From the NCBI GenBank assembly GCA_015143735.1, contig VKHC01000043.1, positions 1 through 23,656 on the forward strand: a stretch of DNA of 23,656 nt, read 5' to 3'. This DNA is from Synura sp. LO234KE (lineage: Eukaryota; Sar; Synurophyceae; Synurales; Mallomonadaceae). Both the position numbers and the translations under genes were made by a program. Positions 1-9,901 of this stretch are shown in pieces; the first letter of the stretch is position 1, and each line of letters begins with the position of its first letter. The notes under the pieces are model-generated. The model searched no databases. It saw only the letters and a program-made list of their open reading frames with translations, and was not told where the DNA came from.

Positions 1-45
1 GGCGGGTGGGGGGGGGGGGGGGGGGGTGGGGGGGAGGGGGGGGGT

Positions 46-93
<48 letters not shown>

Positions 94-98
94 GGGGG
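1..98. repeat. Poly-G low-complexity tract
   Basis: Almost uninterrupted G with isolated T, A or C. It lies immediately upstream of the helicase gene and would form G-quadruplexes on this strand if real. It could be a genuine G microsatellite or an assembly or sequencing artefact at a contig edge, since two-colour chemistries produce false G runs. The sequence alone cannot separate these. Confidence 0.9.
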
Positions 99-175
99 GA
101 GAAAGAGGTAAAGATGTATTTGTGGTTTAGCTGAGTCTGAAAACTGATATACAACAATACTTGTTTTCTTTATAA

Positions 176-2455
176 ATGCTAAGGTGTGCCTCTCGACGAT
201 TAAATCAAAGTAGAATATTTAGATTTTACTCAAGTAACAAATTCTTTTCGTCTCATGCGTTGGAAACTTTTGACGATGTTAATGATGCTACCGCTGTTGT
301 GCCTGATGGAAAACAAAAGGCTTTAGATTTCCGCAATCTGAATCAAATAAGGTTAAAAGGAAATATCCAGGAAGAATTTCTCCCAATGACGGAATTCTCG
401 GAGACTCCATTTTTACCGCAAATTTTGCGCGCTTTGAGGAATGAGGGATATGTTTCTCCTACTCCTACTCAATCCCAATCCTGGCCAATAGCCCTTGCAG
501 GGAGGGATATAATTTCAGTAGCACGTACGGGATCTGGAAAGACTTGTGGTTTTCTGCTGCCCGCATTTCACAAAATAATGATACTGCGAAACTTAAATAA
601 ATCCCCGAAACCAGGTAGATTTGGATCTCGCATTTACCGCGCTCCAACTGTCTTAGTTCTTGCTCCAACTCGCGAGCTAGCCGATCAAATACACGAACAG
701 GCGAGGAAATTTTCTGCAGCTGCAGGATTATTAACAATGGCTGCATATGGAGGGGCAGCGAGAGGTCCTCAAATTAAAATTTTGAGAAATGGTGTAGATG
801 TTGTGATAGGAACTCCAGGAAGAATATCTGATTTGAATATGAGTGGTGATTTAGATCTATCCAAAATTGAGTACGCAGTATTGGACGAGGCGGATCGAAT
901 GCTGGACATGGGATTTGAACCACAGATTAGAGAAATATTTGGACAATTACCGGAAGATAAACAATGTTTGTTTTTTACGGCAACTTGGCCGAAATCTGTA
1001 CAAAGCTTGGCCAACGAGTTTTTGAAGGATCCCATTGAAATCTCAATAGGAGATAACGACGTCCTAAACGCAAACAAAGCCATCAAACAGCATATAATTG
1101 TAACAAATGAGTCCGGTAAAGATCAAGAATTAGCTCAAATACTTACAACTTTACATACAGGAGATAATAATCGAGGATTTAAAACGGTTCAAAAAGCTAT
1201 CGTTTTTGTATCCCGAAAGAATGAGTGCGAAGATATGGTTGATTCGCTGGAGCGAATGGGGTACTCGGCGGACTCCATCCATGGCGACAAGTCACAAGCG
1301 CTTCGCTCCAGAGTCCTCGAGTATTTCCGGAAAGGAACCAGAGACATATTGGTGGCGACGGATGTGGCGGCTCGGGGACTGGATGTGAAGGTGAAAGAAA
1401 ACGAGCGAAGGAGGAGTTCATCAAGTTACTGACATTTGATTTGCAACACGTGACTTCTCGTTTTCTGTCTTTGCCACCTCATCAGGATGTCGAAGTGGTG
1501 ATCAACTACTCTTTTCCCAACAGTGTGGAGGACTACGTCCATCGCATAGGTGTGTGAGGGTCAGGGTCGGTGGGTCTCGGGGTGGGGGGAGATAGGAGCA
1601 CAGACGGTTGATGCTGAACAGGCTGAACCACTGCGGCAACTTAAGTGTCATATGTCTTATGTCACTCGTGTCCTTTCGCCGTATTGGCACCCTCTCCCTC
1701 GTTCTAGGTGTTAACGTACCTCTGCAAGCCGCCCGCCACCTTATCCTGTTCGCTACCGTCAACCCACTCTGTCTTTATTTTCCCGCCCTTCCATGCAATT
1801 CCTCATTCCCCACTGATTATCTATTTATGTTGTGAGAACACCTACGCACCCGAGGAGCCCCATCACCTTGTCGGTCCCCCCCTCTGCATATTTCTCAGGG
1901 CGCACCGCCCGCGGGGATCGCTCGGGCATCTCCTACACTCTGATGACTCCGCGGGACTCCAGACACGCGAAGGAGCTCGTGGGCGTGCTCAGGCGATGTG
2001 GCCAGGTTAGAATAGAGGATGGCCCCGGAACTCCCTCGCACTCACTGACATGTTCACTGCCGTCACTGACACTTTATTGACGTCTTAATCTGCGGTGGTT
2101 TCAGGATGTGCCTGAGAAGCTGCTGCAAATGAGCAGTTACAGCGGCAGTGGAGGCTCCAATCGCGGAAGAGGCAGTGGCGGATTCCCTCAGAATCGCGGC
2201 CGAGGCTATGGCCGAGCACAAGTGGGCGGTGGTAGAGGCGGGCGAGCGTGGGAGTCTCGGAATAGGAATGGGTCATCTGACTCAAATACCTCCTTCGGCA
2301 ACCGGTTCGGAGGCCGTGAGGATCGAGGACGAAATTCCTTTGATACTTGGCGGGGAGGGTCGGGTCGGCATTCCAGGGAGGAGGGCGGTTACCTTGGGTC
2401 CTATCCAAGCTCAAATCACACATCCAAATCGGCGGAGTTCGATTCGTGGAGTTGA
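176..2455 (+). CDS. DEAD-box ATP-dependent RNA helicase (DDX5/DBP2-like), probably mitochondrial, four exons
   Basis: An SF2 RNA helicase that would unwind or remodel RNA using ATP. The exons I infer are 176-1390, 1486-1549, 1899-2005 and 2105-2455. All introns are GT..AG (95, 349 and 99 bp) and the joins are in frame, giving about 578 aa. Visible motifs: Q-motif Gln near 99, Walker A ARTGSGKT 116-123, PTRELA 164-169, GG 192-193, TPGR 213-216, DEAD 237-240, TAT (motif III) 268-270, TDVAARGLD 395-403 and HRIGRTARG 424-432. The last is rebuilt only by joining exons 2 and 3. After the helicase core, exon 4 encodes an RG/GGR-rich tail (about 482-512) that may bind RNA. The first 29 residues are rich in Arg, Ser and Phe with no acidic residue, as in a mitochondrial presequence; plant mitochondrial PMH/RH53 helicases share this presequence plus RG-tail layout. 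The ATG at 176 is the first in this frame; a short upstream ORF starts near 115. Reading on past 1390 gives a false 418-aa product. Confidence 0.93.
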
Positions 2456-3734
2456 ATGCTGTGCCAGGATTAGAAAGAACGATTGCGCTTCATGGGTTTC
2501 ACGATGCCCCTCACGCGCCCGGAAGGGTCTTGTATAACATTGTAAATCCTTAAGAAGCTGTGGGGTTTACGATGTGGCTCGTCACATTAAGTGGTTCAAG
2601 ATGACACTCAGAACTTCTTTAAATGATTGATTAGATACTTAGCAAAATTTGATTCCTCTCACTCCATCTGTTTCTTACTAAATGTCCATTGTAAGCTATA
2701 GCCTAAATCTTAGTATGGATTGTTTAACTAAGTAATCTCCCCCACTGCTGCATGATACCACCATCTTATATGAGAATCCGATCTTTAGAACTCAAGTACC
2801 AATCATCGCTCATCGCCATCATAGACGGGTCACGATTATCTAGCAGAGTGACCATAAGTCAAAGAGTTTTATCTAGCAGAGTGACCGTTTTGCGCACAAG
2901 TGATGGTTTAGTGCAAAAGAATATTGGTGAGAATATAGAATATTGGCTGAAAGCAAAGAAACCGGATACAAAAATACTAGCTAGTATCAGTTGGTGGTCG
3001 CGTCCTCATAGTGTGCCCATTGAACAGCAACACCTCCACAGAATTCTTTCGAAGTTTTTTGGAAAGTGAGAAACGGTGGTGAAAATCAGCATCGAAATTC
3101 GATAATATACTACTAGACAGGCGATCATGGATACTCTCGGTGTCCGAGTGCACGAGTCACTCGCTCGGAGAGCTTGGAGGGCTGGTGGCTGGCACACCAC
3201 TAAAGATTAGCGGTACCATGCTGATCATAACAGCAAGGATGATTGGTCGTCCTCCTACTATTTCGACTCCACCCGTACATGGGGGATACCACTACTGACT
3301 GTAGAAGTCAGTTCCGCTTTCGCTTGCACGTTGTTTAGTGCGCCAACTGGTGGTACTTCTGCTGGAGTTTTTGTTGCTAACAATTTGCTCCTCCTGTGTG
3401 TTGCTTGTTCCTTGTGCCGCGGCTTGTCAGGCACCCTGCTTGAAGTTCTACCTTTCGCGCATGATTACTTCCTGTTTGTTTTCGGATTGTTATAATATAC
3501 TTAATGATAGACATAGAGCGGGCGCCACATGGGGGCACACTTTTAGGCTTAACAAGGTTAGAAATAGGCTTGGATCAACACGCAAACCACAAAGTCAAGT
3601 AACAATGTTAAGACGATTAATTATGCTAGGGGGGAAGGCTAATATGAGTTGATCACAGCGACAAAACAAAGAGATACCAAGAATGGAACTAGACCTCAAA
3701 AACACGCCAATAACAACAGCAAGATTGAGGACTA
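2456..3734. other. Intergenic region without a supported gene
   Basis: It holds the presumed 3' flanks of the convergent helicase and plastid-protein genes. Two open frames exist on the plus strand (2752-3069, 105 codons; 3338-3652, 104 codons), but neither shows a recognisable domain. The first carries the 33-bp duplication listed separately. I see no RNA gene here. Confidence 0.6.
2838..2903 (+). repeat. 33-bp partial tandem duplication
   Basis: The 16-bp word ATCTAGCAGAGTGACC occurs at 2838-2853 and again at 2871-2886, exactly 33 bp apart. The spacing is a multiple of three, so it keeps the small open frame 2752-3069 open and produces a repeated LSSRVT peptide. The rest of the 33-bp unit is diverged. 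Confidence 0.75.
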
Positions 3735-4471
3735 CTAGTCTGCCTTATTCAATTGCTCTCGAACTTTCGAAATAACGGTAGATGCCGCCGCTGAGGCCGA
3801 GCCAACGAAATCATACTAAAATAAAATCAGATAAAAATATAGGAACGAAAAATTATCAAATGTACTATCAAACAAATCACCTTAGTGTTTAATTCTTCGA
3901 TCTTCTCTAATGTCGAATCGGTCAATGTACCAGCTACGGCAACGAACTGTTTCCCTTTGTTCAGCAGATCATATTCAGTATTTAGTTCCCCAACCTTGGA
4001 TACCGTACTAACGTAAGTACTCTTCACAGATTCCAAAGCCTCGTTATCAGATGAAATCGTTGCCGTGGCGGATGCAAGTGTACTAGCAGCTTTCCCGGTA
4101 ATGTCATATTTTCCATTAAGCTTGAGAAGAAAGTTGTACGACTCGATCACAGTTTTCCCAATTCCCCTTAGGGCCTCACCTGACTCATTCTCTTTCTTCG
4201 CGACGTATTTAGCAATAGCTGCCAATATCAACCCAAAAATGGGACCCCCAACGATAATCCCGAAGATACCACCAGTAATAGAGGAAGCAGTTTCAATTGT
4301 CTCAAGTTCAATAGGAATCAATGAGGTAGAGGTCGAAGGAGCTGCAGGTGGAACTCCTTCCTCAGACATCTTAAGAAATTGAGACGAAACTTTTTGTCTT
4401 GTCAAAATATTCGATCGGAATGCGAATACATTACTGACGAAAATTGTTAACAGGACAAGGAATGATCTCAT
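3735..4471 (-). CDS. Probable plastid-targeted glycine-zipper membrane protein, two exons
   Basis: The function is unknown. Exon 1 is 4471-3881 and exon 2 is 3815-3735, with a 65-bp GT..AG intron (3880-3816); both sides join in phase 0, giving 223 aa. I chose the Met at 4471 over an in-frame Met at 4516 because it puts a clean hydrophobic signal peptide (residues 1-17) at the N terminus, with a predicted cut in SNVFA|FRSN. The +1 Phe and the following Arg/Lys/Ser/Gln-rich stretch fit the bipartite plastid leaders of algae with red secondary plastids. Residues 66-90 form one membrane segment with GxxxG steps at G71/G75 and G76/G80. The rest (91-223) is helical, rich in Ala, Ser, Thr and Lys, and lacks a motif I recognise. 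I have a vague, unverified impression of similar small proteins in heterokont algae. Reading through the intron would add a spurious hydrophobic tail. Confidence 0.8.
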
Positions 4472-4593
4472 TGACACTTCTTCGGTTAACACTAAATACT
4501 CTTTACGATGTTGCACTAAGCATCTTAGATGTCAACGCACTACTAGTATGGCCAGAACAATCTTTAAGGGACTTGCTTAGAAGGAATTTTCAA
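4472..4593. promoter_or_regulatory. Possible shared divergent promoter
   Basis: These 122 bp separate the start of the minus-strand plastid-protein gene from the proposed start of the plus-strand small gene. If both models are right, they are transcribed head to head from a compact bidirectional promoter. I see no canonical TATA box placed convincingly for either gene. The call depends on the small gene being real. Confidence 0.3.
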
Positions 4594-5095
4594 ATGGTGG
4601 GATTGGGGTCATCGTTTATCAAGGTATATTGTGCATTCCTGAATTTTAGAAGGAAATCGTAACTCTGCATGAACTTATGTTTTTATGTGAAAGTGGCTGA
4701 CTAGGAGATATAACGCGATCGTAGATCTTTCTAACTATCAATTTTTGGGGGCAATTGTAAGCAATAACAGATTTCTCAAATACCTTTGATTACGATCTTA
4801 CGTGGGCTCGTGGTTATAATTTAGTTGTATAATAATGTCTATTTAAATTTAAGGTTTCTAGGGTGGATAATTGTTACCACCGGGATAGTAACTGCACTCC
4901 CTTTAATTTTTGAGGTGACTAGAAATTATTCTTTGCGATTCATATTGATATTAAGTGATCCAGATACGGAGAGAAGCAGCACTTGAACAAATTGAGACGA
5001 AGCAAATTAACCAAGGCATCGCTGAGGGGAGGACCCCGCAAGAGCTCGCTAGCGCCGGTCTTACGTCTGCCATAAACCCTAGAGTGTTATCTTAA
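4594..5095 (+). CDS. Possible small two-exon gene, about 53 aa
   Basis: The support is the 3' exon. 4964-5095 follows an acceptor-like ATCCAG and reads 43 codons of protein-like sequence: an amphipathic Glu/Gln/Lys helix, then EGRTPQELASAGL and a TAA stop. Looking upstream for a phase-0 donor gives ATG at 4594, ten codons starting MVGLGSSFIK, and AAG|GTATAT at 4623/4624, so the intron would be 340 bp. The product would be a 53-aa soluble protein with no signal or membrane segment. I do not recognise it. The first exon is a weaker guess than the second, and an additional or different upstream exon is possible. Confidence 0.4.
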
Positions 5096-8000
5096 GAGTT
5101 TAAACACTTCTGGATCTTTTATGTAAAAAATTCCCAGTTAACGAGAGATATCGCGTGACTAGATTTTCTCAACTGCATGTTTCGTATCTTGAAATTTCCC
5201 GCTCTTCTGTATGAATTTCCTTCCCAAACATCGAGTGATTGTTAAGTTCTATCAAGGAGAGAGAGTTTCTTAACATCATATGATAGGAGAAAACAGATTA
5301 TGATGCGGAGTATTCGGCTAAAGAACTATCACCCGGAAACACATCACTCCACCAATTCCGCCGAGCAAAATTTCTTTGTATGAGTTGATTAATTATGATG
5401 AGTTGATGAGTTAGTTACCACTAACACAGGTGAGCAGAATTTGCACCCCCAATGATAGAAAGAAACCACTAGCCAAAGTGGCAAGTCCTGTGGTGACCGA
5501 GTGGAGAGCCCCGAGTGACTGCTATTACTAGAGCAGGAGGTCAACCAACAACCGTGGCTTCAATTCTGTAAGAAAAGAAGACAAAGGCCTTCAGAAAATC
5601 ATTCATCTTAATTATTTTTGTATAGACATGCAGTATTCCAATATAGACATGCATAATGATGAAAGCTCACATGTACAGTAGGCGAACCCTTGACCGAGTG
5701 GTGGGAGGCAGCTTCCGCCCGAGGGTGTAGGAAAGGGGGTGGTTCGCACGCAACGGCGTCCCCAACTAGATAGAAAGGGACACGCATTCTACTCCCAGGA
5801 GAGTATTCTCCCATAAGGGAGGAGCACAAAGGGGGCGTGCGTTGCAGTGTAGCAGCTGCATAGTAGGTTACATATGGTGTATTGTGCGGCTACTATTCTA
5901 CTCGCCACTGCTCTGTGTACACTATCGCCTACATACGTACTTATTGACTGGCGTTGGGTCGCCGGTGGAGCTTGTTGAGTTCCTTGTCTAACAGTTGAGG
6001 GCCCGTAGTCACCTAGGCCGGTTTACCTGGGTTTGGTATTGGGATTACTATGTTTTACTGCTGTGTGAAGGCAGGGTTCACTAGGAGGGTGGCAGGGTGC
6101 ACTATCTGCGCTACACTATTTCTGCTTCGTTTTCACTTCCTCGGGACACACTGGTAGTTAGGCGGGCAAGGTAGCGGTACTGGCCATACTGTTTCCTATA
6201 CGGGTTAGCACCAGTTGTAGTAACTTATATTTACTATATCTACATATCTCTCGCGCTGCTTGCTTTATATCTTAGGCGACACGACGTGAATGTAACGGGC
6301 AATACTAGACACGACAGAGAGAACAGAGAGAAGTAGTATGGCGAATTGCGGAGATCATGGGGAGCTGAAGCAGGTCGGTCTTGACAAGTGTGCGACGGGT
6401 TGTTGGTGTGACAGGAGGTTACAGTTAAGCGGTAACAACACGGAATACAGAGTCAATAGGGTGTGTTGCTTGGCGAGCAAGGTAGGCAGTGTTTTGAAGC
6501 GCGTATGGATCCTACGCGCGTCGGGGAATGACGTGTCTGCGTCAGCCATGCAGTGTGGAGAGTATATAAGGTCATGTGAGCAAGATATGTCATAGCTATG
6601 GTAGAGTCACGAGTTACGGGAGATTTGGGTTGCTAGGTCAGGGTATTTGGCGAGTTAGTTGTTCGGAGTGCTTGAAGACGTAGCGGAGCTCGGGGACACC
6701 TATTCACACGATAAGCAAGTTTTACAAGACATGTATTAGGTATGGTGCAGCAGAAGGGCTTCATGGCAGCCAGTTGACAATTGTGTTTCATCGACAGGAT
6801 TTTGAGGCGAGTACAAGGCATGGAGAAGGGTGGCTATGTGCGGGAAAGGTCATTACAGGTAACGAAAGCAGTCCAATTATAGTGTGTTTAAGGTGGTGCG
6901 ACAGCTTGGCGGCGGCGAAGCTTAAGGGCGTGCAGAAGCTTACCTGCTGGGCTTCAGCAAGGCGTAACGGTCAGCTGTTGGATGCATTTGCGAGCGTTAT
7001 AGGGCATTGGGAGCGGTTTTATTGTAATGCGCACGTAATATGGGGTGAATATGACATGCGGGGAAAGTATTTGGTGGAAAAATATGGTTGAAGTTAAAGG
7101 TGGCGTGTTCAAGTGCGTACCTGAGCATTACGAGAGCAAATGAATTTAGAACATATCTGGCGAGGTCTGATGAATTCCAATGAAGATATTTGTCAAGGAA
7201 TGTTCAAATGATAAGCAGAAATATTTCAACTTGCGGATATTGCGTCTGAAGTTATATGTGGGGGCGGTAAATAATCTGTGGCTCCAAACAAACATATATC
7301 TTCCAAGATAGGGCCAGTTAAAAAAAAACATGAAGGAAGCCTTGTATATTGCACTAAGCGGCTACAGGCGTCATAGAATTAAGGGCGCTGGTGGCTTATT
7401 GGTCGCGATCCAAGTTTTAATGAATTCAGTTGACCAAAATTTGCAACTTTTTCTGTGCGAGGAGCCGTGAGATAAAATGTAGGGAAATTACTTGGAGACC
7501 TACTAGAATTATATTCCCGCAAGAGAATATTCTATCGCCATGTATTTGTTAATATCTCAAATTCTTCTAGTTTGCCAATTTATAATTTGAAATCTCTGAG
7601 TTGTCATTTCATGAAATTTTACTTTCTCTGAATTCATTTGTTTTACCTGAATTGATACCTTGTTTCTTGAGATATGTCGTTTCTGCTATACACATAACAC
7701 CTTGAGTTGAGTGGAAAATTACCAGTTGAACACGTTTGGGTGGCGGCACGTTCGTGGATACGCCTCGACTTAAGTAATTTTAATTTGTTTACTTTTGGTT
7801 TTTGACTTAGGCATTCAGTCGTTCCTAGTGCTTGTGTTATCTAGTGACTGCCGCTGAGATTCTGGTTACTTACCTAAGTGGTCTGCACTTTAGCTAAGAA
7901 CTAACAAAAAAATATTGTTTCTTTCATCTACTAGCTGATAGCGACTGGGCGCCATTGGTTTAGGAGGCAAAGTCGACTAATAAGGCGTTTTAAGACCCAC

Positions 8001-8285
8001 CAGAGCACTTCTTATATCCGAGTAGTTGAGAAAGCGATTTTGGCACAAGTACATTGGATTTAAGCAGTGAGACAGTGCTACTGTGAGCGCTAGCGATGTC
8101 AGTAAAAGAAGTCAAGGCACAATTTAACAGCAGATGAAAAGCAGGCGCAAAAATTCAAACCATCACACCATACAACGCATGGCTGTACCGTGATGGCTCC
8201 AAGCTCCGTTCAGTATTGTCCCGTTCCTACATTCTAGTCACCCAAGTCCCGTTTGCAATTCTAACTTCCTCTGCGAAGGAACTGT
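5096..8285. other. Long gene-poor interval
   Basis: No gene is supported in these 3.2 kb. Small plus-strand frames at 6338-6595 (85 codons) and 6774-7091 (105 codons) have no recognised domain. The purine-rich leader before the ATG at 6338 resembles the start of a gag gene, but no LTR pair, primer-binding site or protease motif is visible. 7100-8280 is AT-rich and featureless to my eye. The interval is most likely degraded transposon debris plus intergenic DNA. Confidence 0.55.
5690..5752 (+). other. tRNA-like A-box/B-box pair (possible SINE or degenerate tRNA remnant)
   Basis: TTGACCGAGTGGTGGGAGGC resembles the A box of class II (Ser/Leu) tRNAs, and GGTTCGCACGC about 50 bp downstream resembles a B box. 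The T stem does not pair and no acceptor stem closes, so this is not an intact tRNA gene. The word TGACCGAGTGG also occurs near 5493 without a B box. Confidence 0.2.
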
Positions 8286-8888
8286 TTGCATTCACCCTTC
8301 CTTTCGAGTTCACATTCCTCTCCGGGCTTTCATGTCCGTGACACCTTACAGGCGTGGCAACATGGTCTTTGCTCCAGTCCGCCCCGTCCGAGACTCACGT
8401 CCGATCAGTACCTTGAAGTGGAAGAAGTTCTTCAGCTCCTCTCACCAACCCCCACTGCCCCCGTTACGACTGTAAAGCTGGCCTACGACCCGGTTGACTC
8501 CATTTACCACCAGGTCTGGTCGATTCTTCAGGCAGACACCAGATTTCCCCGGAGCCTGTGGGTTACTCTCGACCTGTTACCCTCGAGCCCAATCCGTGCC
8601 TCCGTCCTCCGAGGGTCACACTATTACCCTTTCGTTGCGTCTACCCCGCAGCTCCGTGCCTGGACGGCGTTAGCCATCGAGGAGCTTGTAGAGCGATTCT
8701 TCCCCATCCCTCAAGAACCACTCCCCCGATTCCTCGCCGGATACCCTTGCACCTCCAACGCAGGCTACAGCCCCAGAGTGGGCAAACCTCCCCTTACATG
8801 TCTTAAATGCACTATCTTCTTCCACCGCCCAGCTGCACCATGTAAACGTCCCTCAATGGCGTCGCTTTCATTCCTCACACTGGAATGA
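8286..8888 (+). pseudogene. Retroelement polyprotein fragment (upstream part)
   Basis: A 200-codon frame with protein-like composition. The block around residues 40-145 (VTTVKLAYDPVDS..., then ALAIEELVERFFPIP) has alternating hydrophobic and charged residues. The coding-like signal continues in another frame around 8830-8990, so the frame has shifted. No named domain is visible. I assign it to the retroelement by position, strand and base composition only. Confidence 0.35.
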
Positions 8889-9186
8889 CTGGTGGATTAT
8901 TGACGGATGTTCCGGAGACTTTTGGCCTAGAAGGTGCTTGACCGTTGTAACACCGTTTTCTTCAACCCAACCACCTCCAGAGTGGTCTCACCGACACGCA
9001 CTTCACTCCGTGGCGCTGCTCTCCTTCAGTAAAAGTAAACTTGGTCCCTTTCGGTAAATTTACCATCTCCCGTCACGCTCCGTCATTCTTCAGCCTCCCT
9101 CCTACTATATCCATCGCAAACTTCTTCGAAATACTCTCCTTTTCCGCAATCGTCGTCGTGCTTCTCGTTCTGCCCCTCCCGTTTGG

Positions 9187-9684
9187 TTGGACTCCACCCT
9201 ACCACTCGAGTCCATCGTTACTCAGCTTCCTCACGTGTTCCTTGGTCGAGCTACGCATGTAAATTGTCTGCTTCTCCAGAACCACCTTTCCGTCAGGTCC
9301 GATGTCATCAAAACCCTCATCTCTCACTCGCCGGCCTGGGTCGCGAAAGGTCTCTGTCCACTTGCATGTTCCCCTGATGCCCGTGACTTCTACCATCACT
9401 GGACAGGAGACTGCTACCATCCCGAACTTGTCCGTATTTGCTCCGCCTTCCTTGCCTCTCATTTGGTCCTCGATGTTCCCCCAGCTGAACGCGCTCTCCT
9501 CGATGCCTTCACCGGTATCCTCGCTACCGCTGACTACTACTTTCGTCTCTGTATCGGCGATCTACCACGTCACCTACCTCATCTCCTTCTCCCCTTGTAC
9601 CTTGCCCTGTCGCTAGTGTTTGCGCCCGTGACCGTATTTTCCTTCAGCATTTACGCCGTTTCCATCGTTTGGTTGAAGCCGTGT
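9187..9684 (+). pseudogene. Retroelement polyprotein fragment (middle part)
   Basis: This 168-codon frame reads protein-like sequence up to about 9600. The coding signal then moves to the frame containing RDRIFLQHLRRFHRLVEAV and would run on into WDEVLISSPRLPL after the 9685-9802 insertion is discounted. The small insertion therefore lands inside a once-continuous reading frame. No catalytic motif is recognised. Confidence 0.35.
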
Positions 9685-9802
9685 TTTTTTTAAACTTAAA
9701 ACTTAGCTTAGCAAAACATGACGGCATATAATGCTGAGCACCCATATGAGCCAGATTGGCAAATCCCACGAGGGGTATGGGCAAACTTGGTTGAAGCCGT
9801 GT
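9669..9802 (-). mobile_element. Short retroposed insertion with 16-bp target-site duplication
   Basis: TTGGTTGAAGCCGTGT occurs perfectly at 9669-9684 and 9787-9802 and flanks 102 bp that interrupt the retroelement frame. Directly inside the left copy is a run of T. Read on the minus strand, the insert therefore ends in an A-rich tail (AAGTTTAAAAAAAA) next to the duplication, the hallmark of LINE-mediated retroposition of a SINE or a truncated transcript. Removing the insert and one repeat copy joins RRFHRLVEAV to WDEVLISSPR in frame. The insert has no recognisable tRNA or 7SL head. By chance or by origin it also reads as a short plus-strand peptide (MTAYNAEHPYEPDWQIPRG). Confidence 0.75.
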
Positions 9803-9901
9803 GGGATGAAGTGCTCATCAGCTCTCCCCGTCTACCCCTCGTCGCGCCCCTGACTTTCCTAGCGGGACTCGTTGGTTTGCTGTTTTCCGTGTGGTCATTG
9901 A

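Noticed and set aside
1-98. The G run as a telomeric repeat
   Set aside because: It has no periodic unit such as TTTAGGG or TTAGGG, just irregular single-base interruptions.
2752-3069. A 105-codon plus-strand frame as a real gene
   Set aside because: No domain, no splice or signal features, and part of its openness comes from a 33-bp duplication. It is kept only as a note in the intergenic entry.
5830-6340. A possible LTR and gag start upstream of the 85-codon frame at 6338
   Set aside because: No second LTR copy, no TG..CA boundaries with a target duplication, no primer-binding site and no gag motif could be found.
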